Source: Eumeta japonica (lineage: Eukaryota > Arthropoda > Insecta > Lepidoptera > Psychidae). From it: a stretch of DNA of 64,000 bases. Under the pieces are notes generated by a model. The model did no database searches, was not told the DNA's origin, and saw only the letters and a program-made list of their open reading frames with translations. Shown piece by piece: positions 29,801 through 44,236 of this stretch (within the stretch, counting starts at the first letter, position 1; the number at the start of each line of letters is the position of its first letter). Position numbers and translations under genes: made by a program. The stretch is taken from positions 62,001 to 126,000 of the forward strand of contig BGZK01001287.1 of NCBI GenBank assembly GCA_005406025.1. Reading direction: 5' to 3'.

Positions 29801-32800
29801 AACTATTGTAATATTCGTTCAGGATTGGTGGTCGGCCCAATATTTGGTATTTATTTTTCAATGAGACAATTACCTGTGACAGTCGGATAGTTTATGTCCG
29901 TTCGTCTATATCGCGCCTTTAATTGTAGATTTTAACCTTTTTTCGTCATAAAAAAATATTTGTAAACGAATTTTTTAGGCATTCTAACTATGAATAGGAA
30001 ATATGAAGAGATATTAAATTATCGATAAAACGTTTTAAATTGTATTTTAAGATCACAATGATTTGTTGTTGTCTTCAAAATAAAGCTAGACTTTTTGATG
30101 CAAACTTATGTATAAAAAAAAAATTTGCTTTGAGTGAAGTTACTAGATGATATTTGCCGTATTCTAACATTCGTACCAAAAGATCTTTTTTCCTTTCAAT
30201 GGATTTAAAAATTTAACTCGTGTAACAGAAAATATTTAGTCTGTTCTGCTACAATTTTTATTCTATCCCTGTAACGAGCAAGTTTTTTGCATTTGAATTA
30301 CAGTTATTTTATATGTTTTACGATTAGTACAATATAAGTAAATAAAAACTTTATTATTTGTACGTATTATGATATCAAAAAAATATTTTTTTGCAAAAAC
30401 GTTACACTTTTGTTCACAAGTTATAATATGACATGGGAAAGCATACTACAAACGAAAAACACTTCACACTTGACAAATTTAATGTCCACTGAACGGAATT
30501 TAAGAAATTTTCATACAGAGTATACCTTTATTAATGAAAAATGGAAATTCATCGAGCATATATCATAATATATCGCAATCAATTTAATGTTTAATCTGCT
30601 TTTTAATGATATCATTAATATTAGAGAATTTTAACCCTTGAGTATGTAAATTGACCAATAGTAAATAAATAATTAAAGCTTTTGTTGTTGTTTCACATCG
30701 AATTCTTTAACTGAAATCGTAATTCTTTATCGAAATGGGAATTGAATGAAAGATTATGGACTAGAAAAGGCTTCTTGGATTAATTCGATGGATAATTAAG
30801 AAGGCTATAATCACTAACAATTATGGATGTAGTTTTTGATAATGTTTACTTTTTTTTTATGGAATAATTTTTATTTTTTCTCACTTCTAGTACGACTTAA
30901 ACAAGAGTATGTTCTATCTATTCACCTATCATAAAGGAATGATGGCTTAATAACCACATAATAAAATAATATAGCTGATTACACACGTTTCATGTAATCA
31001 ACATGTTTATATCGTCAACGATAATTTAATAAAAAAGACGTACATAAAAAAAATATTTGGCATCGTACCGTTAAAATCCAAACTTAAAAGGTCCATAAAT
31101 CAATTTCGTATTCCGTTACACTGATTTTTAAAAATACGTCAATTGCGGAATGCTTATGCGGCTCTAGACAGTGAAAGATACAAACAAAAAAATATATACA
31201 TTTACCTACGTAAACGGTTTCAGCCATTTCAGCGTGTCGCACACTTCCGCTGCCGATGGTGCACTACCAGGAGCAGCAGCAAGTAAAAACACATACTCCC
31301 GCTTAACCGCCCCCTGCCAAAACTTTGGCGCTAATGAATTGTCGCATGCGTCGCGGCCGCCGCTGCCAAGGTTCAATGTCACAGACGGACACCGGCGGGA
31401 CATTAAACCCGGGTGTAAACCAGAATAGACAAAATTCATTCATCACCAGCGACTCCGGTGATTTTTCCGGCGGCGAATGCGCGACACTGAAGTATTTCGG
31501 CCGTATCGAGACGCGGGAGATGACGCCACAGATCGCCGTTGTTTTGACGCGTTGGTTAAACGTCTTTTTACTTTTTTTTTGTTTTAGGGTTTCGCGCGTC
31601 CGATTAAAAATAAACGGGAACCCTTACAGGATCGCTCGCGTGTCTGTCTGTTCGTCTGTAATCGTCGATTCGCTCCGAATCTACTAAGCCTAGGTAGAAT
31701 CTGTTAACTAGAAAAGTTGATGCACTTAATGTATTCCTTTGACGCAAACACGGAAGTGCAACGGAAAAAAAAATTTGAATTTGGCATCATTTTTGGGGGG
31801 GTGAATTTACAGGTTGCGCCGGTGACACATGAAAGGAAAGAATTTTTGATTTCTATTGAATACAATAGTAACCAAATATATATTTTTTGGGAAAAAAGAT
31901 CCTTAGTGCGGCTTGCAGTAGAAATCGTAATTTAAAAAAAAAACTGGCTAATTTACTAACGTAACTACCTTCTTGCGACTTACTTTCTCTCTCTGTTTCT
32001 CTCTCTATCTTGAAATGCATTATTTAGTATTTTTATATGATTTATAATTCATTATTTTATATATACTTCTTAATAAATGAATATCTTTTCTAAAATATTA
32101 AATGAAACTCTATATTTTTTATTGTATGTTTTATATTATCTATAAAAAAAAAATGCTTCTCCAATAAGGGTCTGGCGACTACATATGTAGTTTATTATTT
32201 TGTAATTTTAAGAAGTATTATTTAAGAAAAGTCTAAATTTAGAAAATGCGGGAAACAGTTCACTGCTTATGGATTACAAGAAAATCTGTAAGTCGATGCT
32301 CTTAAAGTAACTCGTTAAATCTCTCAATATTTTGGGTACCAACTCACATTTGAAGTCGTTTTAATTATTACAAACAGATTTAGTTGAGATTAAAAAAAAA
32401 CATGGCAGATAACATTTTTCTCGTATGGAACCCTCTTTATTCGTGTTCAACTTGCACTTGTCCGATTTTTTTAATGTTATTTAAATTGGCCCGAGTTATA
32501 AGTTAATTAACGCGAATTGACGTTCATTGCGTGACAGTGATTAATTGGTTTGAAACGGGATTTTAATTTAATTTCACAGAGGAATCATGTATTTTGTCTT
32601 AAAAGAAATTGACTTTTCTTTAATAAAAAAAATAAACCATCTTGTATATAATTTCGCATCTGTTAAACGACCGAACGCATATAGTTTGATTTATTCATAA
32701 TAATTAATTTCACAAGTATCTATTTCTAAACAAATAATATTAATTTTTAACAACAGAACACAAAAGCTTCTAAATATGTATATTAGATTTGGAAGAAAAT

Positions 32801-35800
32801 AGCTTTAAGCCAACGTGAAATGAAAAGACTATAGTATAATGTGTCCTTTGGAAAAAAAAATTGTAACTGTTACCAAATATGGAATTAGTTTGAAAGCCAT
32901 AAATTTAGTCGCTTTAAATTCGTTACTTCATAACAGCAAAATGTAAATTAGATCAGAAACGAAAATTATGTTAAATGTTATATGTATTAGTGCAAATAAT
33001 TATTAAAAGACCAGTATTAGGAATATTTATTCCATTCTTTTCTTTCTCAAACGACTATGCCTGGTATTCATGGTTTATATATTTATTTATCTAGGATTGT
33101 GATATATTTATTACGAAATACACCGAAGGTTGTCAAGCGTCTTTATGGGTTACGATCCATTTTTAAGGGATAATATATAGGGAGTGTATTAGAATATGGC
33201 ATCTGCAGTTAACATTCTTTGTTTCATTATAAGTTAATTGGTGAATAAAAGAGAGTATGTAATTAAATATAATAAAGCATAAAGAGAAAATGCAGTTTGT
33301 TGCGACTATAAATTTTATAATCAATAATAACATTAGACGTTGTGGTTGAGTTTAAAAACAGACAGAAGACCTGTCTTGTAAATCTATAGAATACAATGAC
33401 CATTATCAAAATCAAATAATCAGTAATATTTAATGTTTGAATTTCGTAAAAAAATGTCAAACAAAAATTGTTTTACTATTTTTTTTTATTGTTATTCTAT
33501 CACAAAAATTGTATAGTTACTGTAGTGTTTTAATAATGAATATAACATTATTGAATTATATCTTATGAATATTAGCCATTAATATTATCCAGTATCTCAT
33601 CGTTCGTATAATGAAATTGCAGACCATAGGGGCCGTGCGTGAAATATAGAGGCAGCACTATCGCTGAAGTAAACACTCTATTGTTTTCTTGCTGAAGAAA
33701 ATGGGATCAAAACATTCATTTGTCAACTACAAAAATATTAATAAAAATTGAAAAAATAGTAAAATATGTATAACAACCGGTAGCAACACACATATATATG
33801 ATGAGAACCAATTATATAAAATATTATTTTTCGGCTTGACAAGAATCGAAACGTCAGTACGACTGTATGTAATTGTAAAGTTTGTCTTAGGGGCAAATGC
33901 AACCACATCTGTGCATTGATTCATTGTATGTTTCTTTTTTACATTTTTACGGCCATGAAAAATCGAGGGAACATAAAGATGGATGTAATAGATCTTCCGA
34001 TTTATCATTATTTATAAAATGAGTACCACAAATCCTCGTATTTTTATTTGGTACCCAGTTTTTTGGATTTTCTTAGAAATCAAAAGAAAAGAATTGGAAG
34101 GTAAGTTTTTATTATAAGATAAATATCATAAATATTTAAAAAAATAATAGTTATTTAGATAATTAGCATTGTAACGTGAAATTTTTATTTAATATTGTAT
34201 TAAATTTTTTAAGGTTTATATTAATACTGCGCTTAGATTTTTTTTACTGCATTTATCCAATGTTTACGTTTTGCTATTATCTATACAGCTTCAAACATGC
34301 TCTCTGAAAATTTGTAAAATTTTACTTTCACATTTAATCCACGTTTTCGACATGACGTATAATTACATCCATGGGTACAACAATTCTTTCTTGGCGTTAA
34401 CATTATTAAAAGAACATCAATACATTTTATAAATAATTATTAATAAGTAAATCACGTGTTTTAAAGTTAAATAAAGGATCCCAAACGATTCAGAGATTTT
34501 TATGCCACTAGTTGGCGTAAAAGTCTAGCTGCACGGTCCCTATTGTCTAGTCTTAGTCTCGGGTCTGAGTAGTCAATTCTGACATTTCGATGCCAAACTT
34601 TAAAAACATAGATGTATAAAACCGAGGCTGTACAATGGGTAAGTTCATATTTGGCAACAATCAGGCACTGAAGGCGACGGCACACGAAGCGATGGCGGCT
34701 AAGGCGCACCCTCGGATACCTTTGGTCGCGTTCAAGAACTCGGGATAGACCGCGCTGTCGACGTTGAGCTGGCCGTCCCAGCTGCGGGCGGACCTCATGG
34801 CGCTTCTGTTGCGGGGCCAGTAAAACTCAAATTGGCGGTTGCGGTACACCAAAGTGTCCAAAATCGCTTCCACTTGGGTGGGGTCAAGCTCTAAGGTCCA
34901 GACATATTAGTAGCGTTAATAAGCTCGGAAGGTCCAAAGTTCGGGTTGTGAGTCTCAACAGTCAAGTTTGGAGTGTTCATGCTGTAGGGACTGTACGAAA
35001 TATAGTGGCAGCACTGCTGCTGAAGTTCGTGCACTCTGGTGTTAAATTTATGCATAAAACGGGTAAAAATATTACAATATGCAAAAATGGAACGACTAAT
35101 AAAAAACGTAATAAACAATTAATAGCTTTTCGATTGGCAGTAATCGATAGTATTTGAAACGGAGACTATTCGAACGGTGAAAAAATTTTTATATCTACGT
35201 ATACATCAAGTACAGTAGAAGCAAAATATTTAAATAGCCAAGTAAACATGACCACTATAGTTGTACTCTAGAAAAATTGCACCTCTGACCACGACCTTAC
35301 GTTTGTTATTTTCTGTGAAGCACCGTGGCTACTCAGCGCGGCTAAAATTTCATTGTCCAATTGACTTTACGCTTTTGATCCGATGCATTTGAATATCCTG
35401 TGATGTAATAAGATCTTATTGATGAAGATATCGCAGAAAACATACAAATTTATTTAGACAAAAATAAGTAAAGCACATGCCACAGTCAATATTTTTGACC
35501 GAAAGGCGTCAAATTTTAGTCACCAGAGTAGGCGTGACAGTCTAGACGGACAGTCCCTATAGCGATACATGTAAACTAGATAAAGGAACACTCGTATAAT
35601 TAGGAGTACATTTAGATAAATTAAGTATATTAATCAAACAAAATAAAAAGTTAAACAAAAACACAAACATAGAAGTAGTTTTACATGTATATTCAGGAAA
35701 TATTTATACTACCTACCAAAATGATTACTCCAATTAGTAACGATTGCAATACAATACGAAGATATAATATCAACTCTGAAAACACGTAGGCTGATACGTG

Positions 35801-38800
35801 AATTAAATTTTAGAATTACTTGGAAAAAAAAAAGCAGATTGCGACTTATATTCATATTTCTTTATTAATGACTGTTATCATGATTGTACTCACTGGGGTA
35901 ACCTCTGCGCGTGCGTTCTTCTTCTTCTAGCATCCTGAGGACTGCAGAGTTAGCGAGATTCGCGGGCTTGTCTGTCGTGGAGTTGTGGAAGTCGATCCTG
36001 CAACAAGAAGAAAAATGGTTTACTTCATCCAAAGGGCAAAAAGCGAAATTACCCAAGTGCGGAAAATGTGACTGATCAGTTTTTAAATTTCCTGCAACCG
36101 CACAGCTGTGATTGCACCTCAAGCTCCTGTAGGTGTGTCAAGTATTCCAGAAATTCGACTGCGACGCATACCAAAGCGATTTATGCAGCCTTCCGTCTTC
36201 AGTTTCTATACAGAGTAGTGTAAAGTACGAGCGTTCGTAATAAAAAATGAATTTCGCTTTACAGCCCTCATTCACGCTAGTGATGTTAATTTTGGAATTA
36301 ACTTTCTCGTTTCTGTATAAAGTTTGTATTTTCGCGTTCAAATGCCAGTTTCGCTGTAAGTACGGTGCCTTTTACTAAATACATACTTAGCCAGTTTTAG
36401 GTTACACTCCCAAACGTGGACCTTTTTTTAAAACGGAGCATGTGCCCCGACAGGGCAATTTACAATTTCATGACTCTGTTTAATTTTTTTTTATAAAAAA
36501 AAAACAAAGCGATACTTATTTTTAATATATCTATCGAAATTATTAAAATCAAAACCGTTTCAAATTATCGATCGTATTTAGTCCGGACCATGCACTATCA
36601 GACCAATATTTATCCAAAACCGTGGCAAAATTCTTCAGATGAAAAAAAAATGGGTCCAAAGGAGATATTGAAAATGCAGTGCTGTGATTCTATGCATCTA
36701 AGCGTAAAGTATGGTTATACCGAGGTCCCAGAGGGCTTCATGAACGTTGGGTTAAAACCATAGTATACAATGGACTATACTTTGAATATTTGTATGATTA
36801 CTTAACAAAGAGAGTAAACATTAAAAATCGACATTATATATAAGGCAACTTATTACATAGCCAGAGAGACAATAAATAAAATTATTTTTAATAAAATAAT
36901 TTTATCTATTGTCATCTATTGCATAAAACATCAGCTAATGCTGATGATTAAAAAACTCAAATGTATTGTAATAATGTTTCGTTGAAGGAGCCTTTATTTA
37001 AATTCATGCACATAAACGTAACAGATTACTTGAATCTAAGAACGTTGAGATATATTTATGATGTAATAAAATTGTAACTGTTAAATGCAATCCATAAGAC
37101 TAAACCAATTTCATGGGGATTTCTCTCTTCAATAACCTACGATATCGGACAACATAAATATTATGTTTCACCGCGTTATCTTTACTTTTACGAGGACGGC
37201 GTCGTTCGACATCAATAAAATAGGAATTTATTCTTAATAAAATATGATAAACATCTTGAAGTTATTTCTTTACAAATAACGGTACGTTTTGTAAAAATAT
37301 ATTTTATTAATATTAATTTAATGGTCAAAATATTCACACGTCTGCATTCACTGTATTAGTTACAAAATGAGATGACACTGATAAAAAATTACCAAATACG
37401 GTCAGTTTACAGCTTTATTCGTAACAATTATATCGAATATTATCGACACATAACTAAAATCACAGTTAAAAAGCTGAGTAAAGGTATTTAATTTATATAT
37501 TAATTTAATGTAATCGAAGGCACATAACAGGCCGGGTAAATACACATTTAACGCATAATAACCGTAGATAGTCAAACCGATTAATAATCAATAAAACGGC
37601 TTCCGATAATTTGCTCAATGCGAATTAGCTTTCATAGATCACTTTGATGTATATCACGTGATTACACGAGCGTCGACAATTCCCCACAGTTATGGTATTC
37701 AATAATTGTGCTCTCCTCAATTGATACTAAATTGAGCCCTTCTACTCGTTAATTAATCATTACCCTAAAACATAATTGAGGGGGTATTGCCGTAATTATG
37801 GCAGGTTTCATTTCTACCATACGCATTGCGTTCGGGGAACCATGCGGCGGCGCCTCCGTGTCCAAACATACTTTGATGGTTACAGACGAAACTTTACGAA
37901 TGGCGTGTTTTCTGTGACGGCATAAAAGACTCCAGATATCTTATCGTCGCTACAGTTGCTTCGAAGTTCGCTACGAGTGCGATAAAAAAGAGCTATTAGT
38001 GGGAAATTTTCCGCTGGACGAGATTCAAAAAAAGGGAGATCCCAGAGAATGAAGTCACTGAGACGGTTCATGGAATCGGCAATTCGGAACGGAAATGGGT
38101 AGAGTCGTTAGTGCCGGGTCACGAAGATCTTTCAGTAGTAACCACGAATCTGACTTCATACCATGAGATAGCCCCCCCACTTGGCGAAATGGTTACCTCT
38201 GGTCAGAGAGGTCTGGGACTGACAGTGGTTACGGGTGGCCCGAGATGGGTCAAAGAGATCTAAGGGAAAGCTTTGTCTACAGCTATTTGTGTAATTCACA
38301 ATAATAAAATTCTTTCCTTTTATTCATTAATTTAATGGCTTGATGAATACAAAAAAAAGCGTTATTAACATGATTTTATATGACACATACGAAAAACTGT
38401 TTATACTCTATGAACTGATGGGCTTGTGTTCCGAATTGTCAAAGGAGCCAGTCGTGCATAGACAACAGCAGTGGATGTGCAACCATTGGAACGCTACGAA
38501 AATGTGATTATATTGATATTTGATAAATAGCTGTGATATGAATAGGTAAGTGTCATCATTAAATGGCTATTACATTTTCATGTAAATCAAATTTTAACTA
38601 AATCTAATTATCTGGTAGCGTGACCCAAAAGAAGGTAATGTATTCATTTTACCCTATATTATATAATCCTTTTATTTCATCTCTAATGCTTAAAAAGAGA
38701 AATTTATTAACATAATTTGTTTAAACAGGTTAAAAGATTTTTTTTTTGCCCGAGATATGCAGTAAGATCGAGCACGTTTTAAATAATTATACTAATAATT

Positions 38801-41800
38801 ATGGTTTTTGTAATTGACAATTAGACGACGCAAAGTCGTAATCATATCTAGCAGAGTTATATAAAGTATACACGAATTACTGTTTATAAAAAAAACTTGG
38901 TAACATAATTTTTTTCATGGCTTATAATTGAGTTGTCTTTTAACTAAGTCGTAGTTTATTTACAATTTTGTTATATATCTACTTTATACCACTTATTATT
39001 CAACCATAACGTCTAAGAATTAGAATCGATTTAGACGTGTATACGATAGCACTAGAATCTTTACACTGTTCCGTATGACTTACGTTAGACGAAACCTGTC
39101 AAAGAATAGCAGGGTGGCTGCGGTCCAGGAATAAAACTGAATTCGAGATAAAAATAACAAAGTCATATTACGTGCATGATGATTCTCTAGAAGTCAATGA
39201 AGTCCCTACATGCACGAAGAAAATCTCCGGAGAATAACATTTATATAGGAGGAATTTAAAATGATAAAGCTCCCCTCCGTATGAATTGCACTATTTTCCG
39301 TTTCATATTACCTAATTTTTTACTTGAGTATATAGTAATTTTAAAACAGTCACGTTTCTCCTTTAATTGCAATCACATTATATAAAATAATTCAATATAT
39401 TAATTGCATTCAAATGTCTTGATATATACTTCTTAGGCTCTTATTTTTAAGCTTTTGTTTCTATTAACTGTTCCTAGATGTGTCCAGTATAGTGTTATTG
39501 CTGCTGCTATAAGCTTTACGACAGTAACACCCATTGTTTCTTCGACGTGCCAAAGACATCGGTGCAGCGATTTAAGTGACGTGACGCATTCATGAAACAC
39601 CGTATTATGATGTTAAGAAAGGCTTGTTTGTAGTTTCGTATTAGAATTGTGATGGTACGATGAGGTAATATTTTCTTAAAATACATTACTATTATCATTT
39701 AATTTAAAACAAACCTTCGATAGTGATGCTGCTTGTTACTGAATGCGATGTATAAATTATAAACCTTATTTTGTAGCTTACGATTAATTTTTATTTTTAT
39801 GTTTCTTTTAATAAATTCAATGTTAAAATGCATGAGTACGAAGTTGAATTCGATCAAACTGGTCAAGTGCAAGTATGTATAAAATGTTATATACATATTT
39901 TGTACAAAAAAGTTTTAGAATTGTAAGATAGAAATGTAAAATCCTCAAAGAATTTGATCTTAATTTACAAAATTGTTTTTCCTATCCTTAGTAAATAAAT
40001 GTCGAGAAAAGTCATGACGAATACGAAAATAATTCAAACGGCCGAAAAAGGTGACCCTAGAAAGTCGTACCATGCGGAAATCTATGGTCTCTGCTTACTC
40101 TTCTGACAAATAGGCGTGAGTTCATAAATACTATGATATTCAAAAGATTCATGGCTAGCGTATTTTAACAATAAAATATACAATTAGAAAGGACTCACTT
40201 TATTAATTGTTAAGACACGTGTGTAAATAATAAATGGCCCCTCGTAGACGTCAGTATATATCTGATCTGCACAATAAATTTTGATAGCATTCGAACTTTA
40301 CCTTTCAGCTGGTGCTGATTTTAAGTTTTTGAAGTTATACTTCTTTATACGAGTTAGGAAAATCTGATCAGAGTTCATTTTCAGTTTAAAGAGTTATTCC
40401 AAGTGGTGAGCAATTACGTATCGGTTAGTTGCTCAACGTCATTATGCAATTAAATATGTATTGTAAACGTGACAGATATTGAACGGTAAAAAATATATAT
40501 TTATATATGAGTTTATAAAAAGAAATATCTTCAGATCTATGTGCACTTCTCTGAATACTATTGTCAATATTAAAATGAACTTTTCGTACGTATATTGCAA
40601 CTTATACTTATCTCGTGTATTGAGATTTGTGGTTACATGTGCTCAAATTATTAACAATGACAATAGTTATATTTCAAAAAATACCGTACACAAGGCATAT
40701 TCTCGAATTTACATAAACAATTTTCTACTTACCGAAAACATTTGTTTTATAGGCCAAAGAAGTATAACCCTCTACATGCGTGCTTAACATTTATTTTTAA
40801 TTTGATTTCATCTCATTATCTGCCAGAGTTTCTTTTTTATTGCAACCGCTAGGGGGTTTGAACCTGTCGACCTCGGCCGCTGGCGCCAATCGTTGGCGCA
40901 ACGGTCCCGTATAAGGCGACCGAGTTTACGCCGCGCCTGCCGAACCTCCCATATGGCAGGTTTGACTCACCGGACCGGGTCGGTTTGCAAGGAGGTTGTA
41001 TATGTATATATAACCTCCTTTAATATACATATATACCTTTACATTATCTCACGTTATTCTATCTCCAATTTTGCGGTCGCGACGTCAAGCGGTAAAAACG
41101 CATAAGGGCGAAATTTCACGGATGACGCGTGCATATGCATATCTCGTATGCATATTTTATTGCATGATTATCGAAAAATATAGGACAGCCGAATTTATAG
41201 TTGGTTTTTCGTCTGCTTAGTTTACTTTAGATATCAGTTCATGTGTATGTTAAAATCTTCCACATGGTAAAAGTGCATTAATGTTTCGAGTGGAAATTGT
41301 ATATACCTATAATAATTAGTGTATTTTATGAATATATGTATATGTAATTATACATATACTTATAAAATATATATTCCTTTTTTTTATTTAAATATTCAGT
41401 AAATGTTACGATTGTAATAAGAAGCTTCCGGCTGGAAATTATGTTCATCGATTACTTTTTGAAAATTTGTTGGACACATTCTATTACGGTTATTAACTCT
41501 TATGATGTTGGATAAATTATAAAACATATTTTTGATCTAAGCATAAAATATATAAAAAATACATAACATCATAAAAATGTAATGGTGTGGCGACTACATA
41601 TTTTTGTCTTCTATATAACTTTTATAAATTTATACAGTTATTGGCTATAACTTTTGAAAATAAATATTTATAAATATTAATAATTTAGAATGGATCCTTA
41701 CTTGTTGTCATCGAAGACGGCAGCCATGACGCGTGGTACAATTATAATTGCTGACACACTTTATTATTTGCCAACGAATTGTAATAATGAGTCTAGTGTA

Positions 41801-44184
41801 CGCGCACGCGACGAACAAACGGCTTTGATGTTATATATAATTCGGTGAGTGATCAGATACGTAACTTCTGCCAAAATCTGATTCAGTTATTGCTTTTTTC
41901 TTAATAACATGTGAATCATGAAAAAATCTCTTATAGGTGGCAAGAAAATAATTATTGTATTAATAGTTTATAATTATTGCTTTGCAAACAATTTTGGATT
42001 TACGCGTCCATATAAAAAAATATAGTTAAGACGACACGCATACGCAATCAAGAATTCTTATGATTTATTTAATGAATTTTCAATACAGGCGCGCCGCCCG
42101 CTGCCCGACACAGACTGCGCGTACGCCGCACCTTTTACTTTGCTCAATCGCTCGTTTATCTGATCCTTTTTTTGCTATTTAAAGGGAAATTATTAGTTGC
42201 GGCGCAAAATCAATGTGATTATTCCCACAACAACGCATTTCCACAAGTTTCCTGTTTGTGAAAGTGATTTTTTAATATAATAAGACCTAAAAAAATGTTA
42301 TTTTCATGTTTACTTTCTATATTATACCGTTGCTACTTCAAACACATAATTTGTAATATCGAGTTGGTTGAAATTAACGCCCGTAAATACGCGTATGTTG
42401 TATTATACCTTTTTGTATGGAATTCCTTGCTTATGCCTGGAAATTTTAATGTTGAAACATTTTTGCATCCTAAAATAATGGAAGGTAATCGATCATTATT
42501 ACTATTTTAATATTTTCTCAAATCGGAATTAATTTGTTATTGAGTGAAATGTCAATTTTTATAATACACTATAAGATCTATATTTATACACAGTCATAGG
42601 TGCTCTAAGATTTATATTTATCCTGAATTCAAGTACGAGAAACTTGACATTATTTCTATTTGTTTTTTAACCAAAACTGACCTTTTGTTTACTTTTATTG
42701 TTTCAGTTTTATTATACATTAATGGATTTAAATTTTTTCGATGATCTGCTTACTGCGCTAATATTGTTTATCTGTATGCTAAGTCATCCCTTAATAAAGG
42801 ATTAATATTAATATGAAAATGAATACGCAGTACAGTTTCGAAGTGATTCATATGAGACCACTATTGTAACGCCGCTCCGAACGCAGGGCGGATGCCAAGG
42901 GCGTAGTTATATTTTAGTATCGGGGGTGGGAGTTCGGGAAAATAAAACAAAGAAAATGTGACAAACGCGGCAACGAAAAACAACATTAGTATTTATGTAA
43001 AAAAAAAAGAATAAAAATCCTCCTCGTTACGCTCTTGGCTGACGCGCTGTATCACTTTGTAACCACGTGAATGCTAGTGAAAAATTCATTTATACACATT
43101 TCCAGAAGAACGTTGCAAGGTTACACTTTTAAACGAAAAGAAAGAATAGTCTACTTTTGTAATAAAACATAACGAAACGTATAAATATTGTGACAGCGTG
43201 TATGTATTTAAGTATAGGGTTTGTGCGTGGGACATGTGATTCATTGTTTATTTGTTTTTATTTAAATATGCTTTTAGATCTTTGGCGATATTTTTACAGA
43301 TAAATTGTTGCTCCATCACGAGATGCACAGGTTCGTCGGATTCGAAGCGTAAATTAGTCATGGACATTTTATTCGCCGAGTAGCTGTGGTACTTCATGAA
43401 AAACGTACGCTAAACGGTGAGCGTGTGGCCATGGTCAGGGGTGCATCTCGCCTGAAGTACAATAGCGGTGGTCATGTTTATTTGGCTATTTAAATATATT
43501 TTGCTTCTATTGTCTTTGATATACACACTGTTATAAATGTTTTTTCACGGTCTGAATCGCTTTCGCCTCAAATAAGTTTGAATGTTACAGGTTGAAAACA
43601 GTGTTCAATTAACTTCTCCTTTTTTTTTATTTATGATTCTATTAATTATTGCAATATATTGCTCGTTTTGTTCATAGATTTAACACCAGAGTGCGCGAAC
43701 TTCAGCAGCAGTGCTGCCACCATATTTCGTGCGCGGTCACTAATGTTATCTTTGAAGTTATTATCAATTCTATTATTAAGGATGAAATATTAAAATGAGT
43801 GCAGCTATTAAATAAATAATTGAGAAAGTACGCGACAGAAGTGCATTTATCAAAATTAATCAGGCGTCATAAACATCACAGTTTTCGTACATCAAAGAGA
43901 ATAATATTCTAAAATATGAGATGTTCTTCACAAGTGGATTGCGATATCAACGGGAATTAACAAGAGTATGCTTTTAAGATTCAAAGCTCATGCGCTTTAC
44001 ACGTAATAGGTGCTTTGCAAGCTTCTGTTTTATTTCACGATAATAATATATTTCATTTGCCCTCTAATATTATGCTCGGAATGCCGGTTCTTTATGGATT
44101 TGAATTTGATTTCCGTATCTGTCTATCTGTCGGTCCATAATCATAGAATTTATACAAGAATAGATTATAAATTGTCATATTTAA

Positions 44185-44236
<52 letters not shown>

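Larger units (their letters stand above)
19335..34719 (-). other. Intron between cassette exon and exon 3, 15.4 kb
   Basis: Donor gtatcc at 34714-34719, acceptor TTGTTGCAG ending at 19335. It is mostly AT-rich DNA without coding signal. Notable contents: a tail of the CTCGCACTTGGCCG repeat at about 21745-21775; GC- and CpG-rich patches at about 23420-23600, 24660-24780, 28140-28470 and 31200-31560; a decayed repeat at 31575-32475; and an inverted-repeat element at 33624-34545. Open frames inside are short and not recognisable as conserved proteins. Confidence 0.8.

Noticed and set aside
31325..31687. 120-residue plus-strand open frame
   Set aside because: It overlaps equally long frames on the other strand in a GC-rich block and runs into a repeat; composition explains it.
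40850..40925. Possible tRNA gene on the minus strand
   Set aside because: Only a B-box-like stretch is present; I could not form a cloverleaf with an acceptor stem and anticodon arm.
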